Counted from the stretch's first letter, positions 1-7,570 are shown. The stretch is 15,183 bases of DNA from Flavobacteriaceae bacterium (GCA_002702745.1 PABM01000030.1:13052-28234), one strand, 5' to 3'. Program-made: numbers and translations. Notes: generated by a model not told the origin, from the sequence alone.

Positions 1-131
1 GTTAAAACTAACTTGAAAAGAATATCCTTATCATAAGTCGATGTTAATTTTCCAACCAATGATGACGAAATTGCAAGTATCAAAAAAATAACAAATACAT
101 TAAGCTTACCCTGACTTAAAAAAACTTTCAT
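1..131 (-). CDS. YbbR-like domain protein, N-terminal fragment (runs off left edge)
   Basis: The reading frame starts with ATG at 131 and stays open for 43 codons to the window edge, so the C-terminal part is missing. The visible residues begin MKVFLSQGKLNVFVIFLILA, a short basic start followed by one hydrophobic segment (about residues 10-27), then GKLTSTYDKD. This pattern resembles the membrane-anchored N-terminus of flavobacterial YbbR-like (CdaR-related) proteins, whose YbbR repeats lie outside the membrane. The start is 5 bases after the stop of the upstream glycosyltransferase, so the two genes are almost certainly co-transcribed. From memory, flavobacterial genomes often carry a YbbR gene near fabI and a GT2 gene, which supports the name. 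No YbbR repeat lies inside the window, so the family call rests on the N-terminus and context. An unrelated single-pass membrane protein is the alternative. Confidence 0.6.
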   Translation of the reverse strand, partial: MKVFLSQGKLNVFVIFLILAISSSLVGKLTSTYDKDILFKLVL

Positions 132-136
132 TGTGA

Positions 137-1138
137 TTAATTAAAAAACATTTTAGGAAATATACTTTCAATTTTTTTATTAGGAAAAATATTTATCATT
201 ATTAACGATCTGATAAAACCATATCCATAACCAAAAAACTGAATCAATGTTGTTATAACAGATAAAAAACCTACCAATATATTATTTTTTATGGACGATT
301 GTATGAAAACTACTAAGAAATAAAATAAGTAAATAGTAAATATCAAACTTTCTATTTTAAGTAACACTAGGATTATAGAAATGAAAAATACAAATGAAAA
401 TATTGCTGGGAACCAATATGTGATTTTTCTGGTGTCAGGAAATTTATGGTTTAGGATACTTCGTGCAACTCCAAACTTGTAAACCTGTTTAAAAAAACTT
501 TTAATTGAAACCCTTCGTTTATGAAATACCTTCAAATTTTCATATAGTACGGTTCTAAAACCTGCTTTTTTGAGTCTTATGGAGAGATCAGGATCTTCCC
601 CTGGATGAATTTTACCAAATCCTCCACTTTTTAAAAAAACTTCCTTAGAAATCCCCATATTAAAACTTCTGGGCTGGAAATTCTTACTTCTACTTCCACC
701 TCTAACATGACCAGTCGTTATCAACGAAGTCATTGAAAAACTGACCGCCTTTTGAAAATTATTGAAAGAGCTATGTGAATCATCAACTCCACCAAAACAT
801 TCTGAGAAATTTTTTGATAAATTATCTATCAAAATTGTACAATAATTTTCAGGAAGAATTATATCGGAATCTAAAATTATGAAATAGTTACCTTTTGCTT
901 TATTCATGCCAAAATTTCTACTATCTCCAGGTCCCGAGTTTTCTTTATAGTAGTATGAAATATTTAGATTTCTGTAATTATTTATAATTTTATCGCATTT
1001 ATTTGAAGAGCCATCTTCAACAATCACTATTTCAAAATCTTTACTTCTTTTTTGTAAACAAAAACTATTTAAAAGCTCATCGATTTCATTTGGCCTATTA
1101 AAAACCGGAATAACAAATGATATCTCCTTTAATAACAT
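137..1138 (-). CDS. Family 2 glycosyltransferase with C-terminal membrane segments
   Basis: A 333-residue GT-A fold glycosyltransferase that should transfer a sugar from a nucleotide-sugar to an envelope glycan or lipid acceptor; the acceptor cannot be told from sequence. The N-terminus SFVIPVFNRPNEI is the standard GT2 opening. EDGSS (residues 41-45) is the nucleotide-binding acidic loop. DSD (90-92) is the DxD motif for metal and sugar-nucleotide. GEDPDLSIRL (180-189) supplies the catalytic-base ED motif. Three hydrophobic stretches (about 242-260, 263-281 and 288-312) anchor the C-terminus in the inner membrane with the catalytic domain in the cytoplasm. The ATG at 1138 directly precedes the GT core. 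A TAATTTTG element ends 4 bases upstream, so the transcript is probably leaderless. A terminator isolates it from fabI, and it is followed closely by the YbbR-like gene. Confidence 0.85.
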   Translation of the reverse strand: MLLKEISFVIPVFNRPNEIDELLNSFCLQKRSKDFEIVIVEDGSSNKCDKIINNYRNLNISYYYKENSGPGDSRNFGMNKAKGNYFIILDSDIILPENYCTILIDNLSKNFSECFGGVDDSHSSFNNFQKAVSFSMTSLITTGHVRGGSRSKNFQPRSFNMGISKEVFLKSGGFGKIHPGEDPDLSIRLKKAGFRTVLYENLKVFHKRRVSIKSFFKQVYKFGVARSILNHKFPDTRKITYWFPAIFSFVFFISIILVLLKIESLIFTIYLFYFLVVFIQSSIKNNILVGFLSVITTLIQFFGYGYGFIRSLIMINIFPNKKIESIFPKMFFN

Positions 1139-1142
1139 AATC

Positions 1143-1150
1143 CAAAATTA
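1143..1150 (-). promoter_or_regulatory. Bacteroidota -7 promoter element for the glycosyltransferase
   Basis: On the minus strand the sequence is TAATTTTG, an exact match to the Bacteroidota primary sigma -7 consensus TAnnTTTG. It lies between the fabI terminator and the glycosyltransferase start, with only 4 bases between its last G and the ATG. I see no TTTG at the usual distance of about 20 bases upstream. Inferred from the consensus alone. Confidence 0.55.
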
Positions 1151-1162
1151 AGGAATAAAAAC

Positions 1163-1198
1163 AAAAAAAGGGATTTAGTTGAGAAACTATAACCCCTT
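1163..1198 (-). terminator. Rho-independent terminator after fabI
   Basis: Reading the minus strand, AAGGGGTT-A-TAGTT pairs with AACTAAATCCCTT to give a 13-pair stem with one bulged A, one G-T pair and a TCTC loop. It is followed by a run of seven T (1163-1169). It sits 27 bases beyond the fabI stop and points in the direction of fabI transcription, so it should end the fabI message and separate it from the glycosyltransferase. Confidence 0.85.
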
Positions 1199-1224
1199 CT
1201 TAATTATATTAAATGTGTTTTAAT

Positions 1225-2040
1225 TTATGATTTGTCAATCATATCCATGATACCGTCACTAACCCCCATATTGCTAAATCCTCCATCATTATACAAGTTT
1301 TGGAGTGTAACTCTTTTTGTAAGATCACTAAATAAGGCTATTGTATAATTAGCACAATCCATTGCTGTGGCATTTCCTAAAGGTGACATTTTATCTGCAT
1401 ATTTTATAAAACCATCGAAACCTTTAACTCCTTTTCCTGCGGTAGTTGGGGTTGGAGATTGAGAAATTGTATTAACTCGCACCTTTTTATCTTTTCCAAA
1501 AAAATAGCCAAAACTTCTTGCAACACTTTCAAGAAAAGCTTTATTATCAGCCATATCATTGTAATCAGGAAAAACTCTCTGAGCAGCCATATAAGAAAGA
1601 GCTACTATGCTACCCCATTCATTCATTGCATCATTTTTATATAAAGTTTGCATAACTCGATGAAAAGACATAGCTGAAACGTCTAAACCTTTATGTGTCC
1701 AATCATAATTTTGATCAGTATATGATTTTCCTTTTCTGACATTTATTGACATTCCAATTGAGTGCAGCACAAAATCTAATTTTCCTCCCAAAATTTCTGT
1801 TGATTTGGTAATTAGTTTTTCTAAATCTTCTAAGGATGTAGCATCTGCAGGAATAACTGTAGAATTTGTTTTATTTGCCAGGTCGTTAATTTGACCCATT
1901 CTCAAGGCAACTGGAGCATTTGTTAAGACAAATGTGCCACCTTCCTCAAAAATACGCTCAGCAGTAATCCAAGCTATTGAGTTAGGGTCGAGTGCCCCAA
2001 ATATAATTCCTCTTTTTCCTTTCAGTAAATTATTAGACAT
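1225..2040 (-). CDS. fabI: Enoyl-[acyl-carrier-protein] reductase (NADH), FabI
   Basis: A 271-residue short-chain dehydrogenase/reductase that reduces trans-2-enoyl-ACP to acyl-ACP, the last step of each fatty-acid elongation cycle, in the cytoplasm. GIIFGALDPNSIAW near the N-terminus is the FabI form of the dinucleotide-binding loop. LHSIGMS is the conserved SxGxS-like strand. ALSYMAAQRVFPDYNDMADNK carries the two FabI tyrosines and the Tyr-x6-Lys catalytic pair. SQSPTPTTAGKGVKGFDG is the substrate-binding loop region of flavobacterial FabI. I take the ATG at 2040 (MSNNLLKGKRG) as the start because it matches the family N-terminus; a TTG at 2061 would add seven residues and lies inside the -7 element. 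It begins 30 bases after the recN stop with its own promoter and ends before a strong terminator, so it can be expressed alone or by read-through from the recN operon. Confidence 0.95.
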   Translation of the reverse strand: MSNNLLKGKRGIIFGALDPNSIAWITAERIFEEGGTFVLTNAPVALRMGQINDLANKTNSTVIPADATSLEDLEKLITKSTEILGGKLDFVLHSIGMSINVRKGKSYTDQNYDWTHKGLDVSAMSFHRVMQTLYKNDAMNEWGSIVALSYMAAQRVFPDYNDMADNKAFLESVARSFGYFFGKDKKVRVNTISQSPTPTTAGKGVKGFDGFIKYADKMSPLGNATAMDCANYTIALFSDLTKRVTLQNLYNDGGFSNMGVSDGIMDMIDKS

Positions 2041-2058
2041 GTTTAAAATTTTGTTTAA

Positions 2059-2066
2059 CAAATATA
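2059..2066 (-). promoter_or_regulatory. -7 promoter element for fabI
   Basis: The minus strand reads TATATTTG, an exact TAnnTTTG match, inside the 29-base gap between the recN stop and the fabI ATG. Eighteen bases separate it from the start codon, which predicts a leader of roughly a dozen bases. No convincing -33 TTTG is seen upstream in the recN 3' end. It also argues against the in-frame TTG at 2061, which overlaps the element. Confidence 0.55.
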
Positions 2067-2069
2067 ATA

Positions 2070-3722
2070 TTAATTAAGCAACTGTTTAGCATGTGTATAC
2101 GCAGATTTTGACGCATTATTTCCTTCCAACATCTTGGCAATTTCAATAATCCTGTCATTTTCGTTTAATCTGGAAATCATAGTTTTTGTAAAACCATCAA
2201 CATCTGATTTATATATTTTAAAATGTGATTCGCCCATAGCTGCAATTTGAGGTAAATGAGTAATCGAAAATGTTTGGATTTTTGTACCTAAATCTTTCAT
2301 AATAAAACCCATTTTTTTTGAAATCTCGCCAGAAACACCTGTGTCTATTTCATCAAAAATAATTGATGGCAACTTTTTATATTTAGCCATAATCGATTTA
2401 ATTGCTAGCATAATTCTTGACATTTCTCCTCCAGAAGCTGCTTCTTTAATTTTTTTAAATTGATAACCTTTATTAGCAAGAAATTCAAACTCAATTGTAT
2501 TACTTCCGTTAGAGTACAGTTCGTCAGTTAAAAGTAAATTAATTTTAAACCTACCATTATTCATCCCTAATTCATGCAATATATTTTCAATTTCTTTAGT
2601 TAAAGCTGGAATTACCAATTTTCTGTTATTATGAATTTCTAAAGCAAAACTCTCAAGCCGATTTTTCAATTCGTCACAATTTGTTTTAATTATCTGAATT
2701 TCATTATCAATATTCTCGGTAGTATCTACTTTTTTTGCAAGATTATCTCTAAATATTGACAAATCTTCAATTGAGTGTAGGGAATGTTTTCTCAGTAGGT
2801 TATTAATTGCATCAATTTTATCTATGACTCTATTTAATTTCTCTGGACTTTGTTCTAATGAATCTAAGAAATAATCAATTTCATGGGCAATATCATCTAA
2901 TTCAATTCTAATAAAGGTTAATCTTTGAGATATTGATTTGAGTTTTTCAGAATTTTTTGAAACTTTATCGATAGAATTTTTCAATTTTAATAAATTAGAA
3001 ATCAAACCAATATTTTCTTCAAAAATAATTTGTGAGCCTAAGCTTAATTCACTTGAAATTTCTTTAAAATTTGATAGTGACTTTTGTATATTTTCAAGCT
3101 TTTCCAAATCTTCACCAAGTACATTAGCTGTGTCAATCTCATCTAAAATAAATTTATTATAATCAATTGACTGAATGAGGTTTTGCTTCTTATTTATTAG
3201 TTCATTGAGTTTATTGGAATTAATTCTGTATTCTTCAAATATTTTTGAATAATTTAAAACTTTTTCGTTATTTTTTGATATTAAATCAAGAAGTTCAAAT
3301 TGAAATTTACTATTTAATACTTCTATATTTTGATGTTGTGAGTGGATATCAATTATTTTAGAACCAATCTCAGATAGTTGACTAAGATTAACAGGACTGT
3401 CGTTTATGAATGCCCTAGATTTTCCTGAAGCTGATATTTCTCTTCTTAAAATCGTTTCAGTATCATAATCCAATTCATTTTCTTCAAACACAGGCTTTAA
3501 ATCAAATGATCCGATATCAAATACTCCCTCAATAACACACTTCTTTGATTTATCTCGATTTACAGATAAATCCGCTCGTTTGCCAAGAATTAAAGAAATA
3601 CCACCGACAAGAATTGATTTTCCTGTTCCAGTCTCACCTGTAATAACGGTAAAACCATTATTAAATGATACTGATAAATTATCAATAAGCAAATAATTTT
3701 TTATGTATAAGTTTTTAAGCAA
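2070..3722 (-). CDS. recN: DNA repair protein RecN
   Basis: A 550-residue SMC-like ATPase that acts in recombinational repair of double-strand breaks, binding DNA ends and promoting RecA action. The N-terminal half-domain carries the Walker A loop GETGTGKS (residues 29-36). The middle (about 140-385) is rich in charged and hydrophobic heptads and forms the coiled-coil arms. The C-terminal half-domain has the ABC signature SGGEMSR (430-436) and Walker B SIIFDEIDTG (453-462), with SITHLPQIA as the D/H-loop region. Length is normal for RecN. The family N-terminus (MLKNLYIKNYLLI) begins at a TTG at 3722, and I found no in-frame ATG upstream before the DUF4835 stop or within the conserved start, so TTG is the likely start. 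It is last in the bamD-rpoZ-coaBC-DUF4835-recN operon, 41 bases after DUF4835. Confidence 0.94.
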   Translation of the reverse strand: MLKNLYIKNYLLIDNLSVSFNNGFTVITGETGTGKSILVGGISLILGKRADLSVNRDKSKKCVIEGVFDIGSFDLKPVFEENELDYDTETILRREISASGKSRAFINDSPVNLSQLSEIGSKIIDIHSQHQNIEVLNSKFQFELLDLISKNNEKVLNYSKIFEEYRINSNKLNELINKKQNLIQSIDYNKFILDEIDTANVLGEDLEKLENIQKSLSNFKEISSELSLGSQIIFEENIGLISNLLKLKNSIDKVSKNSEKLKSISQRLTFIRIELDDIAHEIDYFLDSLEQSPEKLNRVIDKIDAINNLLRKHSLHSIEDLSIFRDNLAKKVDTTENIDNEIQIIKTNCDELKNRLESFALEIHNNRKLVIPALTKEIENILHELGMNNGRFKINLLLTDELYSNGSNTIEFEFLANKGYQFKKIKEAASGGEMSRIMLAIKSIMAKYKKLPSIIFDEIDTGVSGEISKKMGFIMKDLGTKIQTFSITHLPQIAAMGESHFKIYKSDVDGFTKTMISRLNENDRIIEIAKMLEGNNASKSAYTHAKQLLN

Positions 3723-3763
3723 TTTTAGAAAAATATAGTTATTAAAAATAAAATTGTTTTTTA

Positions 3764-4651
3764 TTAAAAACTAATATTTCTCCACTTATCAGAATGATTT
3801 GGGGCAATTTTAGTTAGAGTTGATATCAGATTAGTAATAGGGATTTTTGGACCTCCACTAAAAATATCTAATATTTCATCAGATTTTGAATCAAAGAAGA
3901 TCCTTAAGATGTAAGAATTAGGTCTTCTTTTATACATTTGGTCTAGTAATAAAATTGAGTTTACAATTTCTTGCTTCGCTTTTTTGCTTTGCGTTACCAT
4001 AATATCTAGACCATTTAGATGATAATTGTACATACAAGTTCTAAACTCCTTATAGGTGTTTGATAAAATATTGTCAATCAAATAATATCTAGACTGAAGT
4101 CCATCAGCTGGACCCCACCCCTTAAAACCTTTCTGCTGTGAAAAATTAAGAATTTTTTGAGCTTGCTCAAAAAAAGATGTGCCAGAGTTTAGCTTAAAAG
4201 TATCTGCATCAATCCCGAGAATGATGTAAATGTGAAAAGCGATAACAGAAACTAGATTGTTTTCAAACTGATTTTCATTAAAAGTGAAATTTTGAAATTG
4301 CTGATAATTAAAGGTGAAATTCCTATCGTTAAAATTATATGTTGGTGAATTATATGATGAATTAAATACTGGTCTGAATGATTGAATTTGAATAGTACCC
4401 TCAAAAAAATCATTTTCATAGGACGTAATATTTAAATAAAAAGAACAATTTATTTTTTCGTTTTGTCTGACGGATTTATCGGTCCAGGTAGTGTTGTTAA
4501 TAAACTCTGTTAATTGAGATTCTAATGTTTTGAATATTTGTAGATTCTCACTACCAGTTTGCCTAGCATCAATGATAACTTCAGAATTTAATTCTTGTGA
4601 AAGAATAAAATTTGAAGATAAAAGAAAAAATATTAAAAATCTTACTTTCAA
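3764..4651 (-). CDS. DUF4835 family secreted protein (PorD-like)
   Basis: A 295-residue protein of the Bacteroidota-specific DUF4835 family. As I recall, some databases rename members PorD-like, linked to type IX secretion; I cannot confirm that for this gene. The N-terminus MKVRFLIFFLLSSNFILSQ is a Sec signal peptide, with cleavage expected near the Gln before ELNSEV, so the mature protein should be periplasmic. The family's characteristic parts are visible: an N-terminal EVIIDARQTG, a central region rich in Asn, Phe and Tyr (about residues 95-140), KGWGPADGLQSRYYLIDNIL and a C-terminal APNHSDKWRNI. The start is a TTG at 4651 that overlaps the coaBC stop in a TTGA arrangement, and there is no nearby ATG, so translation probably depends on re-initiation by ribosomes finishing coaBC. 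Its place between coaBC and recN matches the flavobacterial order I remember. Confidence 0.82.
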   Translation of the reverse strand: MKVRFLIFFLLSSNFILSQELNSEVIIDARQTGSENLQIFKTLESQLTEFINNTTWTDKSVRQNEKINCSFYLNITSYENDFFEGTIQIQSFRPVFNSSYNSPTYNFNDRNFTFNYQQFQNFTFNENQFENNLVSVIAFHIYIILGIDADTFKLNSGTSFFEQAQKILNFSQQKGFKGWGPADGLQSRYYLIDNILSNTYKEFRTCMYNYHLNGLDIMVTQSKKAKQEIVNSILLLDQMYKRRPNSYILRIFFDSKSDEILDIFSGGPKIPITNLISTLTKIAPNHSDKWRNISF

Positions 4652-5850
4652 ATTAATTCAATTATATGTTTAAATATATCAGATGAAACATCTTGTTTTT
4701 TTTTAAGTTTGTAGGGCGTAACTTTTCCTAAGTAATCAACAATTGTAATTTTATTAGTATCATGATAGAATCCAGCACCTTTATCGCTTAACGAATTTAA
4801 CACAATCAAATCTAAATTTTTCTTTTCTAATTTATTTTTTGCATTTAAAAGCTCTTCATTGTTTTCAAGTGCAAAACCAACCAAAATCTGATTTTTTTTG
4901 TTTTTACCCAATTCAAATAAAATATCTGTTGTCTTTTCTAACTGGATATTTAATTTATTATTGTCTTTTTTTATCTTTTTTTTTGAGAATTTAACGGGTT
5001 TATAATCACTTACTGCTGCCGCCATAATAACAATATCAGAATCAGTGTAGTCCTCAATTATTGCTTCAAGAAGTTCTTTTCCGGTTTTAATATGAATAAT
5101 CTTAATATTTTTTGAAGAAACAGATTGGCTTGTAGGTCCGCTAATCAATTTAACCTCAGCGCCTAAGCTTAAAGCTGTCTCAGCAAGTGAATAACCCATC
5201 TTTCCTGATGAATGATTAGATATATATCTTACTGGATCTATCTCTTCAATTGTTGGTCCGGCAGAAATTAAAACTTTTTTTCCAACCAGGGGTAAATTTT
5301 TAGCATAATATTTCTCTATAAAATCTACAATTTCATAAGGTTCAGGTAATCTTCCTTCACCTGAAAGTCCACTTGCAAGTTCTCCATATGTAGGAGGAAT
5401 AAGTATGTTTCCGAATGAGATAAGTTTATTTATTGACTCTTTGGTCGATTGATGCTTATACATATCTAAATCCATAGCCGGTGCAAAAAAGGTTTCAGAC
5501 TTACACGATAAATAGACCCCAAGTAAAAGATTGTCACAATTACCATTAGCCATTTTAAACATAGTATTTGCAGTGGCTGGGCATATTAGCATAAAATCAG
5601 CCCATAATCCCAACTCTACGTGATTATTCCACATACCATCTTCATCGACTGATTTAAAAGAAGAATGAACAGGATTTTTAGAAACTGTAGATAGGGAGAG
5701 AGAGGTTACAAAGTCTTTTGCGGATTCGGTCATGACAACCTTTACCTCTGCACCTTTTTTAACAAGACATCTAACTAAATTTGGGGTTTTATAAGCAGCA
5801 ATACCACCTGAAATTCCTAGAAGTACTTTTTTACCACTTAGAATAGACAT
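4648..5850 (-). CDS. coaBC: Bifunctional phosphopantothenoylcysteine decarboxylase / phosphopantothenate-cysteine ligase
   Basis: A 400-residue fusion catalysing two steps of coenzyme A synthesis: joining cysteine to 4'-phosphopantothenate, then decarboxylating the product. The N-terminal CoaC flavoprotein domain (about 1-185) has GISGGIAAYK, the active-site His in NNHVEL (H77), the FMN-binding PATANT and the PxMN-type motif as PAMDLDMY (D127 where many enzymes have Asn). The C-terminal CoaB domain (about 190-400) has SAGPTIEEIDPVRYISNHSS with N212, AAAVSDYKP, a Lys-rich loop and GFALEN. The position of the decarboxylase catalytic Cys (ACG in E. coli) reads ASG (A159-S160-G161). This may be normal in Bacteroidota and I do not treat the gene as broken. 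It starts 1 base after the rpoZ stop and overlaps DUF4835 by 4 bases. Confidence 0.95.
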   Translation of the reverse strand: MSILSGKKVLLGISGGIAAYKTPNLVRCLVKKGAEVKVVMTESAKDFVTSLSLSTVSKNPVHSSFKSVDEDGMWNNHVELGLWADFMLICPATANTMFKMANGNCDNLLLGVYLSCKSETFFAPAMDLDMYKHQSTKESINKLISFGNILIPPTYGELASGLSGEGRLPEPYEIVDFIEKYYAKNLPLVGKKVLISAGPTIEEIDPVRYISNHSSGKMGYSLAETALSLGAEVKLISGPTSQSVSSKNIKIIHIKTGKELLEAIIEDYTDSDIVIMAAAVSDYKPVKFSKKKIKKDNNKLNIQLEKTTDILFELGKNKKNQILVGFALENNEELLNAKNKLEKKNLDLIVLNSLSDKGAGFYHDTNKITIVDYLGKVTPYKLKKKQDVSSDIFKHIIELI

Positions 5851-5851
5851 T

Positions 5852-6181
5852 TTACTCTTCTATTTCTTCATTACTATCTCTGTGATATACTTTATTATCT
5901 ATCCATTCTTGAATAGCAATCGCATGTGGCTTAGGCAACCTTTCATAAAACTTTGAAACTTCAATTTGCTCTTTATTTTCAAAGATTTCTTCCAAACTGT
6001 CATTATAGGTTGCAAATTCTTCTAATTTTTCAATCAATTCCTTTTTGACATCACCTTTTATTTGATCAGCTCTTTTCGAGATAATTGAAATAGCTTCATA
6101 AATATTTTGCGTCTCGTTTTCTATTTGATCACGATTGTATGTTTTAGTGGTCTGAGCAGCATTTGTTTTTTTGATATCCAT
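5852..6181 (-). CDS. rpoZ: DNA-directed RNA polymerase omega subunit, Bacteroidota type
   Basis: A 109-residue protein matching the divergent Bacteroidota form of the omega subunit (Rpb6/RpoZ superfamily), which binds the beta' subunit and helps assemble and stabilise RNA polymerase. It begins MDIKKTNAAQTTKT. The conserved helix NIYEAISIISKRADQI (about residues 26-41) corresponds to the omega motif that contacts beta'. KLEEFA, then NKEQIEVSKFYERLPKPHAIA near residues 69-90, is the typical C-terminal half in this phylum. The last residues are acidic. It lies between bamD (12 bases upstream) and coaBC (1 base downstream), and the rpoZ-coaBC pairing is common across bacteria. Sequence outside Bacteroidota is only distantly similar, so a generic annotation could call it hypothetical. 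Confidence 0.88.
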   Translation of the reverse strand: MDIKKTNAAQTTKTYNRDQIENETQNIYEAISIISKRADQIKGDVKKELIEKLEEFATYNDSLEEIFENKEQIEVSKFYERLPKPHAIAIQEWIDNKVYHRDSNEEIEE

Positions 6182-6193
6182 TTTTATTTGTAA

Positions 6194-6979
6194 TTAAGTA
6201 TTATTAATTTCTATTAATTTTGACATTTTGGTCTCCATTTCAACCAAAAATTCAGATTCGTTATAATTATTTTTGAATGAATTAAAGTAGCTGACAGCGT
6301 TTTCAATTCTTTCTTTTTGTCTCCATACTACACTGTTAATTGCTAGTTTGTAAGCAGAATCAAATCTATAGTACATTGCTTTTTCTCTTAAATCTGAACC
6401 AGGAAAATCTATCAAAAAATTTTCAAAAGATTTAATAGCAGCCTGATAGTCTGTAAGCACTTTGTATTGTAAAGCAATATTGAAATCTTTTAGTTCTAAC
6501 CTGTAATCAAGTTCAAAAATTAAATTGTTTGCATGTACAATAAATTCAGAATCAGGAAAAGCATTAATAAACAACTGTAACTTATCTATTGCAATTTTAG
6601 TATCATCTGAATCTTTAGAATAAATAGGAGCCATTAAATAATAACTTTTAGCACCTAGAAAAGCCATTTCTTCAACTTTTTCGCTGTCGGGATAAGAATT
6701 TACAAATCTTTCCATTTGATAAGATGAACTATTGTAGTCTTTTGTGTTATAAAAGCACATGGCCTGCATATAAGTTAGCTTTTGAGCTTGAGGTTTTCCT
6801 CTGTATTGGGGTAAAATTTGCGCAAATAATCTGGATGCTTTAGAGTATTTTTCAGCTTCATATAATTCAGTGCCAAGATTAAATTTTACAGCAACTTCAT
6901 CTGAATTTAGGGCCTTTTGATATTCACCACAACTGTAGCTAAAGATCAATATAAATGTAAAATAAATTAATTTCTTCAT
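6194..6979 (-). CDS. bamD: Outer membrane protein assembly factor BamD (lipoprotein)
   Basis: A 261-residue TPR lipoprotein of the BAM complex, which folds beta-barrel proteins into the outer membrane together with BamA. MKKLIYFTFILIFSYSC is a signal peptide ending in a loose lipobox with the acylated Cys at residue 17, followed by GEYQKALNS as in flavobacterial BamD proteins. The rest is helical tetratricopeptide-like repeats, with typical phrases FNLGTELYEAEKYSKA, MERFVNSYPDSEKVEEM, LQLFINAFPDSEF and FENFLIDFPGSDLREKA. I chose the ATG at 6979 because it begins the signal peptide. An in-frame TTG at 6997 would add six polar residues before it and overlaps the promoter element. It is the first gene of the bamD-rpoZ-coaBC-DUF4835-recN operon. 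Confidence 0.9.
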   Translation of the reverse strand: MKKLIYFTFILIFSYSCGEYQKALNSDEVAVKFNLGTELYEAEKYSKASRLFAQILPQYRGKPQAQKLTYMQAMCFYNTKDYNSSSYQMERFVNSYPDSEKVEEMAFLGAKSYYLMAPIYSKDSDDTKIAIDKLQLFINAFPDSEFIVHANNLIFELDYRLELKDFNIALQYKVLTDYQAAIKSFENFLIDFPGSDLREKAMYYRFDSAYKLAINSVVWRQKERIENAVSYFNSFKNNYNESEFLVEMETKMSKLIEINNT

Positions 6980-6994
6980 GCTTAAATTGGTGGT

Positions 6995-7002
6995 CAAAAT
7001 TA
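6995..7002 (-). promoter_or_regulatory. -7 promoter element for the bamD-recN operon
   Basis: The minus strand reads TAATTTTG, an exact TAnnTTTG match, with 15 bases between its last G and the bamD ATG. It lies in the 51-base gap between the DUF6913 stop and bamD, so the operon probably starts here rather than relying on DUF6913 read-through. I see no matched -33 element. Confidence 0.55.
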
Positions 7003-7030
7003 TGAATTTATTATGGATAATAAAACTTAG

Positions 7031-7552
7031 TTAACCAATCTTCTTTAATCCGGTTAAATATTTTTCTAATTCTTTACCAAATATATCAACGAAATTTGGA
7101 CTAATATTAATGATAATATCATTCAAATTTTGATTATGATTGGATAATCCAACCTTAAAATTTGCTTTTGAGCAGGCTGTGGCGTAATTAAGCTCTAGAT
7201 TATCTTTTTTATAATAACTTATGAGTAAATCAAACTCTGTGTCTATAAATTCCTGTAAATCAAGATTTTTCATCAATCCATTCCAACCGAAATCCTTTTT
7301 TTCAAAGTATGAGTCCCAATGATTGAGTTTAGTGTCATTTTCTGAGAGAAAAGCAATGAATTTTATTTTATTTTCATTTACTCCATAATTTTGGAAAATC
7401 AATCGTAGCCTGTCATAATCTTTAAACTCACCTAAATTCAAAATTATTCCAACACTCTTAATTCTACTATCACTTACTGGATTTGACCTGCTTTCTAATG
7501 CTTTATTTATAAATTTTTTATTAGATCTGTCTTTGAAGAATTTTATAAACAT
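7031..7552 (-). CDS. DUF6913 domain protein of unknown function
   Basis: A 173-residue protein that I match to the flavobacterial DUF6913 family, whose function is unknown. It has a basic N-terminus (MFIKFFKDRSNKKFINKAL), no signal peptide and no membrane segment, so it should be cytoplasmic. The body alternates beta-like and helical stretches, such as SVGIILNLGEF, IKFIAFLSEN and FDLLISYYKKDNLELNYATA, consistent with a small alpha/beta domain. ACSKANFKVGLSNHNQNLNDIII is typical of the family. No catalytic motif is visible. It is transcribed divergently from the 5'-nucleotidase unit. In flavobacterial genomes I recall dapA lying between this gene and bamD; here only 51 bases separate them. Confidence 0.7.
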   Translation of the reverse strand: MFIKFFKDRSNKKFINKALESRSNPVSDSRIKSVGIILNLGEFKDYDRLRLIFQNYGVNENKIKFIAFLSENDTKLNHWDSYFEKKDFGWNGLMKNLDLQEFIDTEFDLLISYYKKDNLELNYATACSKANFKVGLSNHNQNLNDIIINISPNFVDIFGKELEKYLTGLKKIG

Positions 7553-7570
7553 AGTTAGATGTAGTTAAAA

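Noticed and set aside
4153..4174. Perfect inverted repeat TTTTTTGAGC-TT-GCTCAAAAAA inside the DUF4835 gene, terminator-like at first sight.
   Set aside because: On both strands the T-run precedes the hairpin and an A-run follows it, the reverse of what an intrinsic terminator needs. It encodes ordinary DUF4835 residues, so I treat it as chance in AT-rich coding sequence.
4648..5850. Possible inactive or decaying coaBC because of the missing catalytic Cys.
   Set aside because: The reading frame is full length, every other CoaC and CoaB motif is intact and the operon position is normal. The substitution is likely to be a lineage feature, so it is kept as a functional gene with a finding.
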